A stretch of DNA of 41,767 nt, from positions 1 through 41,767 of the forward strand of contig DQHP01000063.1 in the NCBI GenBank assembly GCA_003524435.1, written 5' to 3'. The notes beneath the pieces were generated by a model. The model saw only the letters and a program-made list of their open reading frames with translations. It did no database searches and was not told the DNA's origin. Position numbers and translations under genes: made by a program. Shown one piece after another: positions 7,018 to 15,732 of this stretch; position 1 is the stretch's first letter; each line of letters starts with the position of its first letter. This DNA comes from Microbacterium sp. (GTDB taxonomy: Bacteria > Actinomycetota > Actinomycetes > Actinomycetales > Microbacteriaceae).

Positions 7018-7266
7018 CTATCCAGGTATGGCGTTACACGGCAACCACGAGCCGAAAGGTTCCGTAGCGCCTGACGATGACCGCCTCCATACAGCCACGA
7101 ACGCACCGGGTTTTGTCGGCGTAATTCGCGCTGTACGAATACGCCACGTGCCAGAGTCGAGCGTGACCTGTCCAGACTCGTAGTCACTGCCTTGCTCTTC
7201 GGAGAGGACCTGCGCTGGCCCAATTCCCGTGAGATCTCGGTACCGCTCAAACGCAGAAAACACCAT
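7018..7266 (-). pseudogene. N-terminal remnant of a MepB-family gene
   Basis: The 82-residue frame begins FSAFERYRDLTGIGPAQVLSEEQ, then SGTWRIRTARITPTKPGAFVAVWRR and SSGATEPF. This matches the first half of MepB-family proteins (usually about 140-170 residues), whose conserved core is the R-x-A-x-x-TPTKxGxFVAxW strand pair. After TEPF the sequence becomes GSWLPCNAIPG and stops, and no other frame continues the family pattern. The gene is therefore cut off at its 3' half. MepB is co-transcribed with the MepA efflux gene in staphylococci but its function is unknown. TAGGAT lies 5 bases before ATG 7266. Confidence 0.6.
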
Positions 7267-7271
7267 TCACG

Positions 7272-7277
7272 ATCCTA
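7272..7277 (-). promoter_or_regulatory. -10 box TAGGAT before the MepB remnant
   Basis: TAGGAT on the minus strand, then 5 bases, then ATG 7266. Confidence 0.4.
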
Positions 7278-7282
7278 GACAA

Positions 7283-7309
7283 CAGAGCCCTCAGAAAATG
7301 AGGGCTCTG
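7283..7309. terminator. Intrinsic terminator with a 10-bp stem
   Basis: CAGAGCCCTC (7283-7292) pairs with GAGGGCTCTG (7300-7309) around a 7-base AT-rich loop. It lies just past the stop of the leftward LLM oxidoreductase gene (7319) and probably ends its transcript before the MepB remnant. Confidence 0.75.
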
Positions 7310-7318
7310 CGCGTATTA

Positions 7319-8371
7319 TTAGATCGCGTCGCCGACGACGGGTCCCTCTGTGTTCGGCTTCCAGCCGAGCTCCGGCGCGACGTACTTCGCGAACGACTCG
7401 AGCACGTGCAGGTTGTAGTCCACTCCCAATTGCGTCGGAATCGTCAGCATGAGAGTGTCCGCTGCCATGACTGCTTCGTCGGCAAGTAACTGCCGAACCA
7501 ACACGTCCGGGTCGGCCGCATAGGTCTTGCCGAACGTCGAGCGCATACCGTCGATGATGCCGATCTGGTCACTGCTGTCTTCGGATCGCAAACCGAAATA
7601 CGCCCGGTCCATGTCGGAGACGAGCGGGAAGACGCTGCGGCTCACCGACACCCGCGGCGTGCCCGTGTGACCGGCAGCCTTATATGCGGCTCGATAAAGA
7701 TCGATCTGCTCTCGCTGCAGCTGGTCGAACGGCACGCCAGTCGCCTCGGTGAGCAGAGTCGAGCTCATGAGGTTCAGGCCCTTGCGTCCTGTCTCCTCCG
7801 CGCTCACCCGTGAACCGGATCCCCACCAGATGTGATCGCGCAATGTCTCAGAGCGCGGTTCGATCGCGAGGTAGCGTCCCTCCCCCACCTGCTGCGGGTC
7901 CCCCGGGGCAACACCAGCACCATCGATCGCCTCGAGGAAAAGGTCGAACTTGTCGCGAGCGATATCCGCTCCACGCGGGTCTTCGCTGCCGACGTAGCCG
8001 AATGCCTCATAGCCACGCAACGCAGTCTCGGGTGAGCCACGACTGACACCGAGCGCGATGCGGCCGCGAGCGATGAGATCAAGTGCGGCCGCTTCTTCGG
8101 CGAACTGGAGCGGATTTTCGTACCGCATGTCGATCACGCCCGTGCCGACCTCGATGCGCTCGGTCTTCGCGGCCATCGCGGCGAGCAGTGGCATGGGCGA
8201 TGCCGCCTGCCGAGCAAAGTGGTGCACGCGCATGTACGCACCGTTGACACCGAGCTCATCAGCGCCGACCGTGAGATCGATCGTCTGGTGCAGCATGTCA
8301 CCGGCCGTGCGCGTGCCCGATCCCGGCACGTTCGCGTAGTGCCCGAAAGAGAGGAATCCGAAAGCTTTCAT
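7319..8371 (-). CDS. LLM class flavin-dependent oxidoreductase
   Basis: The 350-residue protein is a luciferase-like (beta/alpha)8 barrel. It has GADELGVNGAYMRVHHF (about 35-52), PMPLLAAMAAKTERIEVGTGVIDMRYENPLQFAEEAAALDLIARGRIALGVSRGSPE (about 58-115), and WGSGSR plus a late AADPDVLVRQLLADEAV segment. The family uses reduced FMN or F420 to oxidise or reduce small substrates. The GIA/GVSRGSPE pattern is that of the common LLM group of unknown substrate. ATG 8371, starting KAFGFLSFGHY, was chosen because it opens with the first barrel strand; AGGA lies four bases upstream. It is monocistronic, with a terminator directly after it. Confidence 0.85.
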   Translation of the reverse strand: MKAFGFLSFGHYANVPGSGTRTAGDMLHQTIDLTVGADELGVNGAYMRVHHFARQAASPMPLLAAMAAKTERIEVGTGVIDMRYENPLQFAEEAAALDLIARGRIALGVSRGSPETALRGYEAFGYVGSEDPRGADIARDKFDLFLEAIDGAGVAPGDPQQVGEGRYLAIEPRSETLRDHIWWGSGSRVSAEETGRKGLNLMSSTLLTEATGVPFDQLQREQIDLYRAAYKAAGHTGTPRVSVSRSVFPLVSDMDRAYFGLRSEDSSDQIGIIDGMRSTFGKTYAADPDVLVRQLLADEAVMAADTLMLTIPTQLGVDYNLHVLESFAKYVAPELGWKPNTEGPVVGDAI

Positions 8372-8419
8372 GGTCCTATGCAACCGAATGGATGCCACGG
8401 GCATTCCCGGCGGCGGCTC

Positions 8420-9946
8420 TCACCCCTCGATGAGGAAACCATCGAGCATAAGCTGACGAATTCGCGACTCGAGCTCGGCCCACAGATCAGCTAGGCGCAC
8501 CTCGAAGAGGTCGGCGAGCGCGGCAACGATCTGCGAAACGGTAAGTTCTCCGTCGCACGCGCCAACAAGGCCAGCCAGTGCCGGATCAACCGACACCGTC
8601 CGCCCGAATCCGCCGCCCTGGCGCAGTTCGATCACGCTGGGATCATCATCGCCGGGCATGAAATGCCTCGCCTCGGTCACGTCGGATGCCGTGATCAGAA
8701 TCGAGGGGATGCCGTCGGCAAGAGCATCATGAGCAACAAGGCCCGCCTGGAACCCGCGACCGGGGGCCGACAGAGGCTGCGACACTTTCTCGAACCGGCG
8801 CAATCGCGGGGCGTCTGGCTGAGCTGGCCGACGCAACAGCACGTACCCGAACCCGATCGCGGTGACGCGGCGCACGGTGAAGTCGTCGAGCCAGGCGCCC
8901 AGCATCCGATCGAAAGCGGTATCGCGGGGGGTTGTGCCGCCGTCGCGAATCCATAGTTCGGCGTAACCGAGCGGGGTAAGTTCTTCGCGCTCAATAACCC
9001 AGGCGTCAAGATCGGAGGCGATCCAGGATTCAAGGCGGGCGAGGCCCGGGGTCGCCTTCGCGCCTTCGGCGGGCTCAGGCGCCGTTTCCCAGTTGCCTAG
9101 CAGTTGCGCAACGCCACCGGGGGCGAGGTGCGCGGGAACCTGTCTCAAGAACTGCTCCACGAGCGCATCACCGATGAGTCCGCCGTCACGGTATTCGTAC
9201 GCGGTCACTCCATCGACCCGAGGTGTGATCACAAACGGCGGGTTCGACACGATCAGGCCGAACTCCTCCCCCGCGACCGGTTCAAACATGCTGCCCTGAC
9301 GAAACGTCACATTCTCGACACCATTAAGCAGAGCGTTGAGCTCGGCAAACGCGAGGGCACGCGCTGAGATATCGGTCGCCACGACTTCACGTGCGTGGCG
9401 GGCAACCAGCAGGGCTTGGATGCCGCACCCCGTACCCAAATCCAGCGCACGATCGACCGCCACGGGCACGACCAGTTCAGCGAGTGTGCGCGAGGCGCCG
9501 CCCACTCCGAGCACATGGCCGGCGGGAAGTTCAGTGCCCAGCGCAATCTCATCGAGGTCACTGGCGATCCACCACTCTCCGACGCCAGTCGCGTCAACGA
9601 ACGACTGCGGACGAATCAACGCCGACGGCGCGATCTCATCGACACCGACGGTGGCGAGTCCAAGATTCACGAGACCTGAGACACCACACCGTGGCAACGC
9701 CGCCTCGACGAGCGACGTCGGCTGCGGCATCCCGAGCACGAGAAGACGCCCCACGGTCGCCAATGCGCCCTCATCACCTGCGATAGCGCGCAGTAAGGGT
9801 TCACGCATTCCGCGGCCGAGAGCATCGTCTTCTTCCTCTCCCCACAGGCGCCTGAGCGGCTCGGAACGGAAGTCCACAGCATCGAAATCGGCAGCAAGCG
9901 CGGCGACGAGAGCGGGATCGGGCGAGGGCGGAAGTGCGTCGGACAC
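8420..9946 (-). CDS. Class I SAM-dependent methyltransferase (N-terminal extension + MTS domain)
   Basis: The 508-residue protein has an N-terminal domain (about 1-160). The Rossmann methyltransferase core follows, with motif I LDLGTGCGIQALL (168-180), an acidic residue at TDIS (191-194) and motif IV SNPPF (234-238). The NPPF/NPPY motif is used by enzymes that methylate amide or ring nitrogens, such as PrmC and RsmC. A C-terminal domain of about 200 residues may bind the substrate. The target is unknown. I chose GTG 9946, not the upstream GTG 9955, because TAGAGT (9954-9959) overlaps the longer start and lies 7 bases before 9946. It is divergent from the DUF6049-murJ operon. Confidence 0.8.
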   Translation of the reverse strand: MSDALPPSPDPALVAALAADFDAVDFRSEPLRRLWGEEEDDALGRGMREPLLRAIAGDEGALATVGRLLVLGMPQPTSLVEAALPRCGVSGLVNLGLATVGVDEIAPSALIRPQSFVDATGVGEWWIASDLDEIALGTELPAGHVLGVGGASRTLAELVVPVAVDRALDLGTGCGIQALLVARHAREVVATDISARALAFAELNALLNGVENVTFRQGSMFEPVAGEEFGLIVSNPPFVITPRVDGVTAYEYRDGGLIGDALVEQFLRQVPAHLAPGGVAQLLGNWETAPEPAEGAKATPGLARLESWIASDLDAWVIEREELTPLGYAELWIRDGGTTPRDTAFDRMLGAWLDDFTVRRVTAIGFGYVLLRRPAQPDAPRLRRFEKVSQPLSAPGRGFQAGLVAHDALADGIPSILITASDVTEARHFMPGDDDPSVIELRQGGGFGRTVSVDPALAGLVGACDGELTVSQIVAALADLFEVRLADLWAELESRIRQLMLDGFLIEG

Positions 9947-9953
9947 GGCCGTC

Positions 9954-9959
9954 ACTCTA
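9954..9959 (-). promoter_or_regulatory. -10 box TAGAGT, predicted leaderless start of the methyltransferase
   Basis: TAGAGT on the minus strand, 7 bases, then GTG 9946. It is back to back with the rightward TAGAAT at 9992-9997. Confidence 0.45.
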
Positions 9960-9991
9960 CGCGCCTTCAGGGTTCACAAGTAACGCCCGCC

Positions 9992-9997
9992 TAGAAT
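9992..9997 (+). promoter_or_regulatory. -10 box TAGAAT of the DUF6049-murJ operon
   Basis: TAGAAT is a good actinobacterial -10. Transcription from about 10004 would give a leader of about 50 bases containing a nine-codon open frame (ATG 10029 to TGA 10056-10058) whose stop overlaps the presumed TTG start at 10055. Confidence 0.5.
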
Positions 9998-10054
9998 CGC
10001 AGGGTCACAACTCACGGGCGGACCTCCCATGGCGCCCGGGGAAGAGCAGAGACG

Positions 10055-12181
10055 TTGATCACCCCCCGGACCGGCAATCGTGTGCGCGCACCACGCGGCA
10101 CCCGCGGTTTTGTCGTGTTTTCACTCGCTGCCAGCCTGATCTTCGCGCCGCAGCTGAGCGCTGTTCCCGCCGCGGTCGCCGACACCGCAGACGTCGAGGA
10201 AGAGGGCACCATCGAGTTGTCCATGACTTCCGGCGCGCACGGTGTCGTTCAGCCCGATTCCTCGCTAACGACAAGTGTCACAATCGACAACGCGACCGGC
10301 GATGATCTCGGCGCCGGTCGTGTCACGATCGCCCTCAACAACACGCCACTCGCCGATTCGGCCGCACTCGCTGAGTGGCTCGACTCCGATGTGGCGCCAG
10401 GCACGTTCACTTCACTGACAACGACAGCATCCGATGCCGTCACCGCATCCGAGACCGTCACGATGTCGGTGTTCACCCCGTCAGAAACGCTGGGAAAACT
10501 GGCCGACGGCGTCTATCCGATCCGTGCGCAACTGGCTGGTGCGATGACCGGCAATGACGCGCCCACCCCGCAGAACATCACCACCAACAGCGTGCTCGTT
10601 GTCGATTCAGACACCACAGCACAGGTGAGCGTCGTCGTACCGATCACTGCGACGCCTGCTGGCGGAGCGCTACTCACCGCCGACGAACTCACCGAACTCA
10701 CCGGCCCGGACGGCGCACTTACCGCTCAGCTCGACGGTGTCGCCGGAACTCCGGCTGCCCTCGCGGTCGATCCGCTCATTCCCGCGGCGATTCGCGTGCT
10801 GGGAACAGCCGCACCAGTGTCGGCCACGGAATGGCTCACGCGCCTGGAGACTCTCCCCAACGAGCGTTTCGCGTTACAGGACGGCGATGCGGATGCCACG
10901 GTGCAGGCCCAGGCAGGATTCGCTGAGCTCCTTGCACCGCTCTCGCTCGCGTCCTTTATGGACGAGGCGAATTTCGCCGAAACGGAGAATTCTCCGACGC
11001 CGTCTCCCTCTCCCAGCCCGACCCCCACGGGACCGGTGCTGCCGACAGATGCTGAGCTCACGAAAGTTAGTTCAGCGATCCCCCGCATCCTCTGGCCGGT
11101 CGGCGACGTCAACACCGCAGATCTCGTGGCGTTCAACACGTATTTTGACGCGGACGTCACCACGATCCTGCCGTCGACATCGCTCCCCGCCTACACCGCA
11201 GCGCATGCCGATGTCGACGGCCACGACGTGCTGTTGGCGGATGCCGCAGCCTCGGAAGCCCTTTCCGCCGCCGCAGGCGAAGAAGACGCCGCCTCCCGCG
11301 AAGCCAACATCGTTGAAGGCGTCGCCCACCTCTCACTCACGCGTCCACAGGCCTCGCTGTTGGTAGGACTGGATCGTAACGAAACGCGCCCAGCCGACGC
11401 GCTGCGTGCCACGGTTATGTCCCTGTCGACAATCGGTTCGCCGGTCGGACTCGAAGCGCTGCGCAGCACCGAACCCGCATCCGGCACACTCATCGGCACT
11501 GACCCCGAAGCTGCTGCCGCCCGCGCGGCAACCCTGAGCGACCTGCTCTCGGATGAAACCCGACTGACGGCCTTCGCATCCATTCTTGACGACCCGCTGC
11601 TGCTGCGCTCTCCTGAGCGACTGCAGTTGCTGCGCGTCATCGCGGTCGGCACCGCTGAGACCTTCGAGGCCGACGCTGCCGCACACCGTTCGGCAACAAC
11701 GACGACCATGAACGCGGTCGGTGTGCAAGAGCCGAGCCCCATTCAGCTATTCACCTCGGCCGCGCCGCTGCCGGTATGGGTGCGCAACGACCTGCCGTGG
11801 CCCGTGAATGTGAAACTCACCGCGACTCCCTCTGACGCGCGCCTCGACGTCGAGCCCATGAGTGACGTCGTCGCCCTGCCGGCCAGCAACACCCGTGTGA
11901 AGGTTCCCGTCTCGGCGCGCGTCGGCAGTGGCACACTCTCGGTCAACTTCAGCCTTAACTCCCCCACCGGCGTGCAGATCGGCGTCGACCAGACGGCGAG
12001 CGTCACCGTCCGCGCCGAATGGGAGAACATTGGCCTCGGCATCCTGGGCGGGCTCATCGTTTTGCTGCTCGGTCTCGGCATCGTGCGTACCGTGGTGCGG
12101 CGGAAGAAGGATCGCGCTGTGGCCGAATCGGAATCTTCGTCTGAATCGGATGCTGCGGCAGAAGAGGTGACGGGTGAATAG
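10055..12181 (+). CDS. DUF6049-family secreted/membrane-anchored protein
   Basis: The 708-residue protein has a basic N-terminus, a hydrophobic core (FVVFSLAASLIFAPQLSAVPAAVA, about 24-45) ending in a likely signal peptidase site, and a very long Ala/Thr-rich extracellular part. A PTPSPSPSPTPTGP linker lies near 310-325. The single C-terminal membrane helix (GLGILGGLIVLLLGLGIV, about 663-680) is followed by RRKKDR and an acidic cytoplasmic tail. This architecture directly before murJ is conserved in Actinobacteria as DUF6049. Its job is not known; the position suggests a role in wall synthesis with MurJ. The TTG start at 10055 is uncertain, and GTG 10081 is an alternative. It overlaps murJ by eight bases. 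Confidence 0.75.
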   Translation: MITPRTGNRVRAPRGTRGFVVFSLAASLIFAPQLSAVPAAVADTADVEEEGTIELSMTSGAHGVVQPDSSLTTSVTIDNATGDDLGAGRVTIALNNTPLADSAALAEWLDSDVAPGTFTSLTTTASDAVTASETVTMSVFTPSETLGKLADGVYPIRAQLAGAMTGNDAPTPQNITTNSVLVVDSDTTAQVSVVVPITATPAGGALLTADELTELTGPDGALTAQLDGVAGTPAALAVDPLIPAAIRVLGTAAPVSATEWLTRLETLPNERFALQDGDADATVQAQAGFAELLAPLSLASFMDEANFAETENSPTPSPSPSPTPTGPVLPTDAELTKVSSAIPRILWPVGDVNTADLVAFNTYFDADVTTILPSTSLPAYTAAHADVDGHDVLLADAAASEALSAAAGEEDAASREANIVEGVAHLSLTRPQASLLVGLDRNETRPADALRATVMSLSTIGSPVGLEALRSTEPASGTLIGTDPEAAAARAATLSDLLSDETRLTAFASILDDPLLLRSPERLQLLRVIAVGTAETFEADAAAHRSATTTTMNAVGVQEPSPIQLFTSAAPLPVWVRNDLPWPVNVKLTATPSDARLDVEPMSDVVALPASNTRVKVPVSARVGSGTLSVNFSLNSPTGVQIGVDQTASVTVRAEWENIGLGILGGLIVLLLGLGIVRTVVRRKKDRAVAESESSSESDAAAEEVTGE

Positions 12182-13790
12182 TCTCGGACGCGCCAGCGCG
12201 ACCATCGCGGCCGGCACCATGGTCTCGCGCATCACCGGGCTGTTGCGCAGCGTCATTTTGGTGGGGTTGCTCGGCGCTGTCGGATCCGGCGCTGCGGATG
12301 CGTTCACCTACGCCAACCAGCTGCCGAACAGTGTCTTCTCACTGATCTCCGTGGGCATCCTGACGGCGGTCATCGTGCCGCAGATCGTCAAAGCCGCCGC
12401 CGACGCTGATGGCGGCAACGCCTTCATCTCCAAGCTCTTCACGCTGGGCACAGTGGTGCTGGTCGTGATCACAGCAATTGCGATGATCGCGGCTCCGTGG
12501 CTCGTGATCCTCGTAGCGGGGAATGCGCCGCCTGCTGTGCTGGCTCTGGCAACAGCGCTCGCATACTGGTGCTTGCCGCAGATCCTCTTTTACGGTCTCT
12601 ATGCGTTGCTCGGCGAAGCGCTCAACGCTCGCCGAATCTTTGGACCCTTCACGTGGGCGCCCGTCATCAACAACGTCGTATCGATCATCGGCTTCTTGTT
12701 GATCGGTGCCCTCTTCGCGCCGGTGCCTACCAAGGCGGCCGAGTGGACGCCTGCGATGATCACTGCGCTCGGTGGAACCGCCACACTCGGAATCGGTCTC
12801 CAAGCACTGATTCTGCTTGTGTTCTGGCGCCGTACCGGTCTTTCGCTGCGTCCTGATTTCCGCTGGCGCGGTGTCGGGCTCGGCAAAGTCGGCCGCCTCG
12901 CTGGCTGGACCTTCCTCATGGCGTTCGTCAGCCTGGCGGCAGGGGTGTTGCAAGGAAACATCGTCAGCGCCGCATCCAGCGAAGCCGCCGCAGGCACCGT
13001 GGTGCAAAACGCCTGGCTGATTTATATGCTCCCGTACTCGGTGATCGTCCTGGCCATCGGAACGCCCTATTTCACCCAGATCAGTGAGCACGCCGCCGCC
13101 GGGCGGCACGAAGAAGTGCGTGCAGACATTGGGCGCAGCATCCGCACCCTCGGTTTCTTTCTTTTTGCCGCTGTCGCGGCCGTCGCTGCCGCATCCATCC
13201 CCGCATCCCGTGTCTTCACAACAAGCGCGGAAGACTCCGTCGCCGCCGCCCTCGTGTTGCTGGCGTATCTCATCGGCTTGATCCCGCTCATGGTGCTGTT
13301 CATCGTGCAGCGCACGTTCTACGCCTATGACGACACCCGCACGCCATTCTGGTTCACTCTTTTTCAGTGCGCACTCATCGTCAGCGGTGCGCTCATCTCG
13401 CTGTTCCTGCTCAACACCGGGATGATTGAGCTCTCTGCTCTTGCCGCCACGGTCGCACTGACGCAGTCGATTGCCAGCATCATCCAGACGATCACCGCCA
13501 CGCTGCTGCTGCGGCGCAAGATCGGCGGACTGCGACTGGCGACTTGGATGCCCGCACTCGGCCGCTTCGCTCTGGCAGCGATTCCCTCCGGCCTCGCCGG
13601 ATGGGGCGTTTTCCTGCTGATGGGCGGCGTCGGCGGCTGGACGACCTCAAGCGTTCTCTACGGTGTCGCTGGCACCGCGATCATCGGTGTGGTCGTACTC
13701 ATCGTCTACGTCGTTATTCTCGCGGTGCTGCGCACTCCGGAGCTCAAAGTCGGCACAGACATGCTGCGGCGGTTCGTTCCTGGTCGCTGA
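12174..13790 (+). CDS. murJ: Lipid II flippase MurJ (MviN)
   Basis: The 538-residue polytopic protein has about fourteen hydrophobic segments. It starts SLGRASATIAAGTMVSRITGLLRSVILVGLLG, the standard MurJ/MviN opening, with the conserved SR-x-TG-x-x-R motif. Further on are ADAFTYANQLPNSVFSL and the basic residues of the central cavity. MurJ is a MOP-superfamily exporter that moves lipid II across the membrane for peptidoglycan synthesis. The GTG start lies within the end of the DUF6049 gene and has AGAGG seven bases upstream, so the two are translationally linked. Actinobacterial MurJ often carries a C-terminal kinase-like and FHA extension; this one ends soon after the membrane core, as in the short form. 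Confidence 0.93.
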   Translation: MNSLGRASATIAAGTMVSRITGLLRSVILVGLLGAVGSGAADAFTYANQLPNSVFSLISVGILTAVIVPQIVKAAADADGGNAFISKLFTLGTVVLVVITAIAMIAAPWLVILVAGNAPPAVLALATALAYWCLPQILFYGLYALLGEALNARRIFGPFTWAPVINNVVSIIGFLLIGALFAPVPTKAAEWTPAMITALGGTATLGIGLQALILLVFWRRTGLSLRPDFRWRGVGLGKVGRLAGWTFLMAFVSLAAGVLQGNIVSAASSEAAAGTVVQNAWLIYMLPYSVIVLAIGTPYFTQISEHAAAGRHEEVRADIGRSIRTLGFFLFAAVAAVAAASIPASRVFTTSAEDSVAAALVLLAYLIGLIPLMVLFIVQRTFYAYDDTRTPFWFTLFQCALIVSGALISLFLLNTGMIELSALAATVALTQSIASIIQTITATLLLRRKIGGLRLATWMPALGRFALAAIPSGLAGWGVFLLMGGVGGWTTSSVLYGVAGTAIIGVVVLIVYVVILAVLRTPELKVGTDMLRRFVPGR

Positions 13791-13821
13791 TCGAGGATCT
13801 GATCGTTTCGCCCAGCTCGAT

Positions 13822-13847
13822 GGAATGCCACGCGGTTACGATGGGTT
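13822..13847 (+). promoter_or_regulatory. SigR/SigH-type (redox stress) promoter of trxBA
   Basis: GGAAT (13822-13826) is followed after 18 bases by GTT (13845-13847). This fits the GGAAT-N18/19-GTT consensus of SigR in Streptomyces and SigH in mycobacteria, sigma factors released on thiol oxidation that are known to drive trxBA. The match is by eye. A 10-base direct repeat ACCGGGCGAA follows at about 13867 and 13881, before the start codon. Confidence 0.65.
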
Positions 13848-13902
13848 GAAGCAGGAGAACGTCTTACCGGGCGAAATCTCACCGGGCGAAGAGAGAGAGC
13901 AC

Positions 13903-14877
13903 ATGCGTCAGGTCATCATCATCGGTTCGGGGCCGGCTGGCTTTACCGCAGCCATCTACGCGGCTCGAGCGAATCTGAAGCCGCTTCTCATCGCCAGTTC
14001 GGTCGAGGTGGGCGGCGAGCTGATGAACACCACCGACGTCGAGAACTACCCTGGCTTCCCTGAGGGCATTCAGGGGCCTGAGCTCATGACGAAGTTCCAG
14101 GAGCAGGCCGAGCGCTTCGGCACCGAGGTCGTTTACGACGACGTCACTTCGTTGTTGCTGGACGGGCCCGTCAAGAGCGTGACTCTCGGCAGCGGCACGA
14201 CGCACGAAGCCGCCACAATCATCTACGCGACGGGCTCTGCGTACCGCAAACTCGGTATCGAGGGCGAAGAGCGCCTCTCGGGCTACGGTGTCTCGTGGTG
14301 CGCGACTTGCGACGGCTTCTTCTTCCGCGAGAAGACGATTGCTGTCGTTGGCGGCGGCGACTCGGCGATGGAAGAGGCTACGTTCCTCACCCGCTTCGCC
14401 TCAAAGGTTTACGTGATCCACCGTAAGGACGCGTTGCGCGCCTCGAAGATCATGCAGGAGCGCGCTTTCGCCAATGAGAAGATCGAGTTCATCTGGAACA
14501 GCGAGGTCGCTGAAATCACTGGTGGCGACAGCGTCGCCGGGGTGAAGCTGCGCTCGACGGTTGATGGTTCTTCCCGTGAACTCACCCTCGACGGCGTGTT
14601 CGTCGCCATTGGCAACGACCCGCGTACGCACCTCGTGCACGACAAGCTCACCCTCACCCCCGAAGGCACGATCTGGGTCGACGGCCGCTCATCGGTGACC
14701 TCAGTTCCCGGCGTATTTGCCGCGGGTGATGTCATCGACCCGACGTACCGTCAGGCGATCACGGCAGCGGGCTCGGGAACGGTCGCAGCACTCGACGCCG
14801 AGCACTTCTTGGCAGATTTTGAAGACGTCTCGGTAGAGAAGCCCGCGGCGTTGGCTGCTGAGACGATCGTGGCCTGA
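13903..14877 (+). CDS. trxB: Thioredoxin-disulfide reductase
   Basis: The 324-residue flavoprotein starts RQVIIIGSGPAGFTAAIYAARA (FAD-binding GxGPAG). It has WCATCDGFFF (CxxC redox pair, about residues 132-138), a second nucleotide fold VVGGGDSAMEEA for NADPH, and GVFAAGDVID near the C-terminus. It transfers electrons from NADPH through FAD and the CATC pair to thioredoxin. ATG 13903 matches the family start; the upstream open frame to 13663 overlaps murJ and is not used. It is followed 66 bases later by trxA, and the SigR-like promoter at 13822 probably serves both genes. Confidence 0.95.
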   Translation: MRQVIIIGSGPAGFTAAIYAARANLKPLLIASSVEVGGELMNTTDVENYPGFPEGIQGPELMTKFQEQAERFGTEVVYDDVTSLLLDGPVKSVTLGSGTTHEAATIIYATGSAYRKLGIEGEERLSGYGVSWCATCDGFFFREKTIAVVGGGDSAMEEATFLTRFASKVYVIHRKDALRASKIMQERAFANEKIEFIWNSEVAEITGGDSVAGVKLRSTVDGSSRELTLDGVFVAIGNDPRTHLVHDKLTLTPEGTIWVDGRSSVTSVPGVFAAGDVIDPTYRQAITAAGSGTVAALDAEHFLADFEDVSVEKPAALAAETIVA

Positions 14878-14943
14878 CGCCGGGAACACATTCCGCTCCT
14901 TTGCTGTTGTAGCAGGGAGTTCCTCAATTCAAGGAGATATCTG

Positions 14944-15267
14944 ATGACTGCCAAGGTAACGAGCCAGGCGACATGGGAGCAGGACGTCCTGAAGGCTGAA
15001 GGACCCGTCCTTGTGGACTTCTGGGCCGAATGGTGTGGTCCGTGTCGCATGGTTGCACCGGTGCTTGATGAGATCCAGTCGGACAACCCCGACAAGATCA
15101 CCATCGTCAAGCTCAACGTCGACGAGAACCCCGAGCTCGCCATGAAGTACCAGATCACGTCGATTCCGGCGATGAAGGTTTTCCAGGGCGGCGAGGTCAA
15201 GAAGACCATCATCGGTGCAAAGCCGAAGCCCGCACTTGAGCAGGACCTCGCTGAGTTCATCGGTTGA
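14944..15267 (+). CDS. trxA: Thioredoxin
   Basis: The 107-residue protein has the full thioredoxin fold with VDFWAEWCGPCRMVAPVL (redox pair in WCGPC, about 29-33), the cis-proline segment TSIPAMKVF and the C-terminal helix. It is the electron carrier reduced by TrxB, serving ribonucleotide reductase, methionine sulfoxide reductase and general disulfide repair. A strong Shine-Dalgarno, AAGGAG, lies eight bases before ATG 14944. It is probably co-transcribed with trxB and followed by a terminator at 15305-15340. Confidence 0.96.
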   Translation: MTAKVTSQATWEQDVLKAEGPVLVDFWAEWCGPCRMVAPVLDEIQSDNPDKITIVKLNVDENPELAMKYQITSIPAMKVFQGGEVKKTIIGAKPKPALEQDLAEFIG

Positions 15268-15304
15268 TCGGCGTCCGTGCCCGTCTTAGGGCCATGGAGT
15301 AGGG

Positions 15305-15344
15305 AAATCCCCTCGGAGATCGCATTCTCCGGGGGGATTTTCAT
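15305..15344. terminator. Intrinsic terminator after trxA
   Basis: AAATCCCCTCGGAG (15305-15318) pairs with CTCCGGGGGGATTT (15327-15340), fourteen pairs with one mismatch, followed by TTCAT. It lies 38 bases past the trxA stop. Confidence 0.8.
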
Positions 15345-15390
15345 ATCCCACCGGCGCGACTCGCGCCGGGGTTGAGTTGCGCGGCTGGGT

Positions 15391-15726
15391 CTACGTCGCG
15401 TCAGCGACCGCGGCGTCCCAGCGACGATGACGCTCACCTTCACCCAGCATCCCCCATACAACGGATGTCAGTTCGGGGTACTCCAGCGCGATCTGGCGCA
15501 TCACACGGTAGTGTCGGGCGGCATTCGGACGTACTCCGTCGTTTGCCGTGATGTTGTCGGCGCGCAGGAGGAAGACGACCAGCTCATCTACGGTCGGAAG
15601 ATCTTCCATGAAGTCCCACGGATCTTCGCCGTCCAGCAGTCGCTCCTGGATGAGCACAGCCCGTTCGTCAGTCGCTTCAGCACGTAGCACTTCGAGGCTG
15701 GCGCGGCGAGGAACGGCTTCTGACAT
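15391..15726 (-). CDS. Conserved hypothetical soluble protein
   Basis: The 111-residue protein is acidic and mostly helical with no membrane segment. Recognisable blocks are RAVLIQERLLDGEDPWDFMEDLPTVDELVVFLLRADNITANDGVRPNAARHYRVMRQI. I do not recognise a named domain. A TAGGCT box lies exactly 6 bases before ATG 15726 and no ribosome binding site is visible, so it is probably leaderless. Its stop faces the trxA terminator. It lies nine bases from the sugar porter stop and on the same strand, but the box indicates its own promoter. Confidence 0.6.
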   Translation of the reverse strand: MSEAVPRRASLEVLRAEATDERAVLIQERLLDGEDPWDFMEDLPTVDELVVFLLRADNITANDGVRPNAARHYRVMRQIALEYPELTSVVWGMLGEGERHRRWDAAVADAT

Positions 15727-15732
15727 GCTTCC

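Noticed and set aside
10055..12181. DUF6049 protein as an adhesin or protease
   Set aside because: No catalytic or adhesion motif is visible; only the signal peptide, Pro-rich linker and C-terminal helix can be supported.
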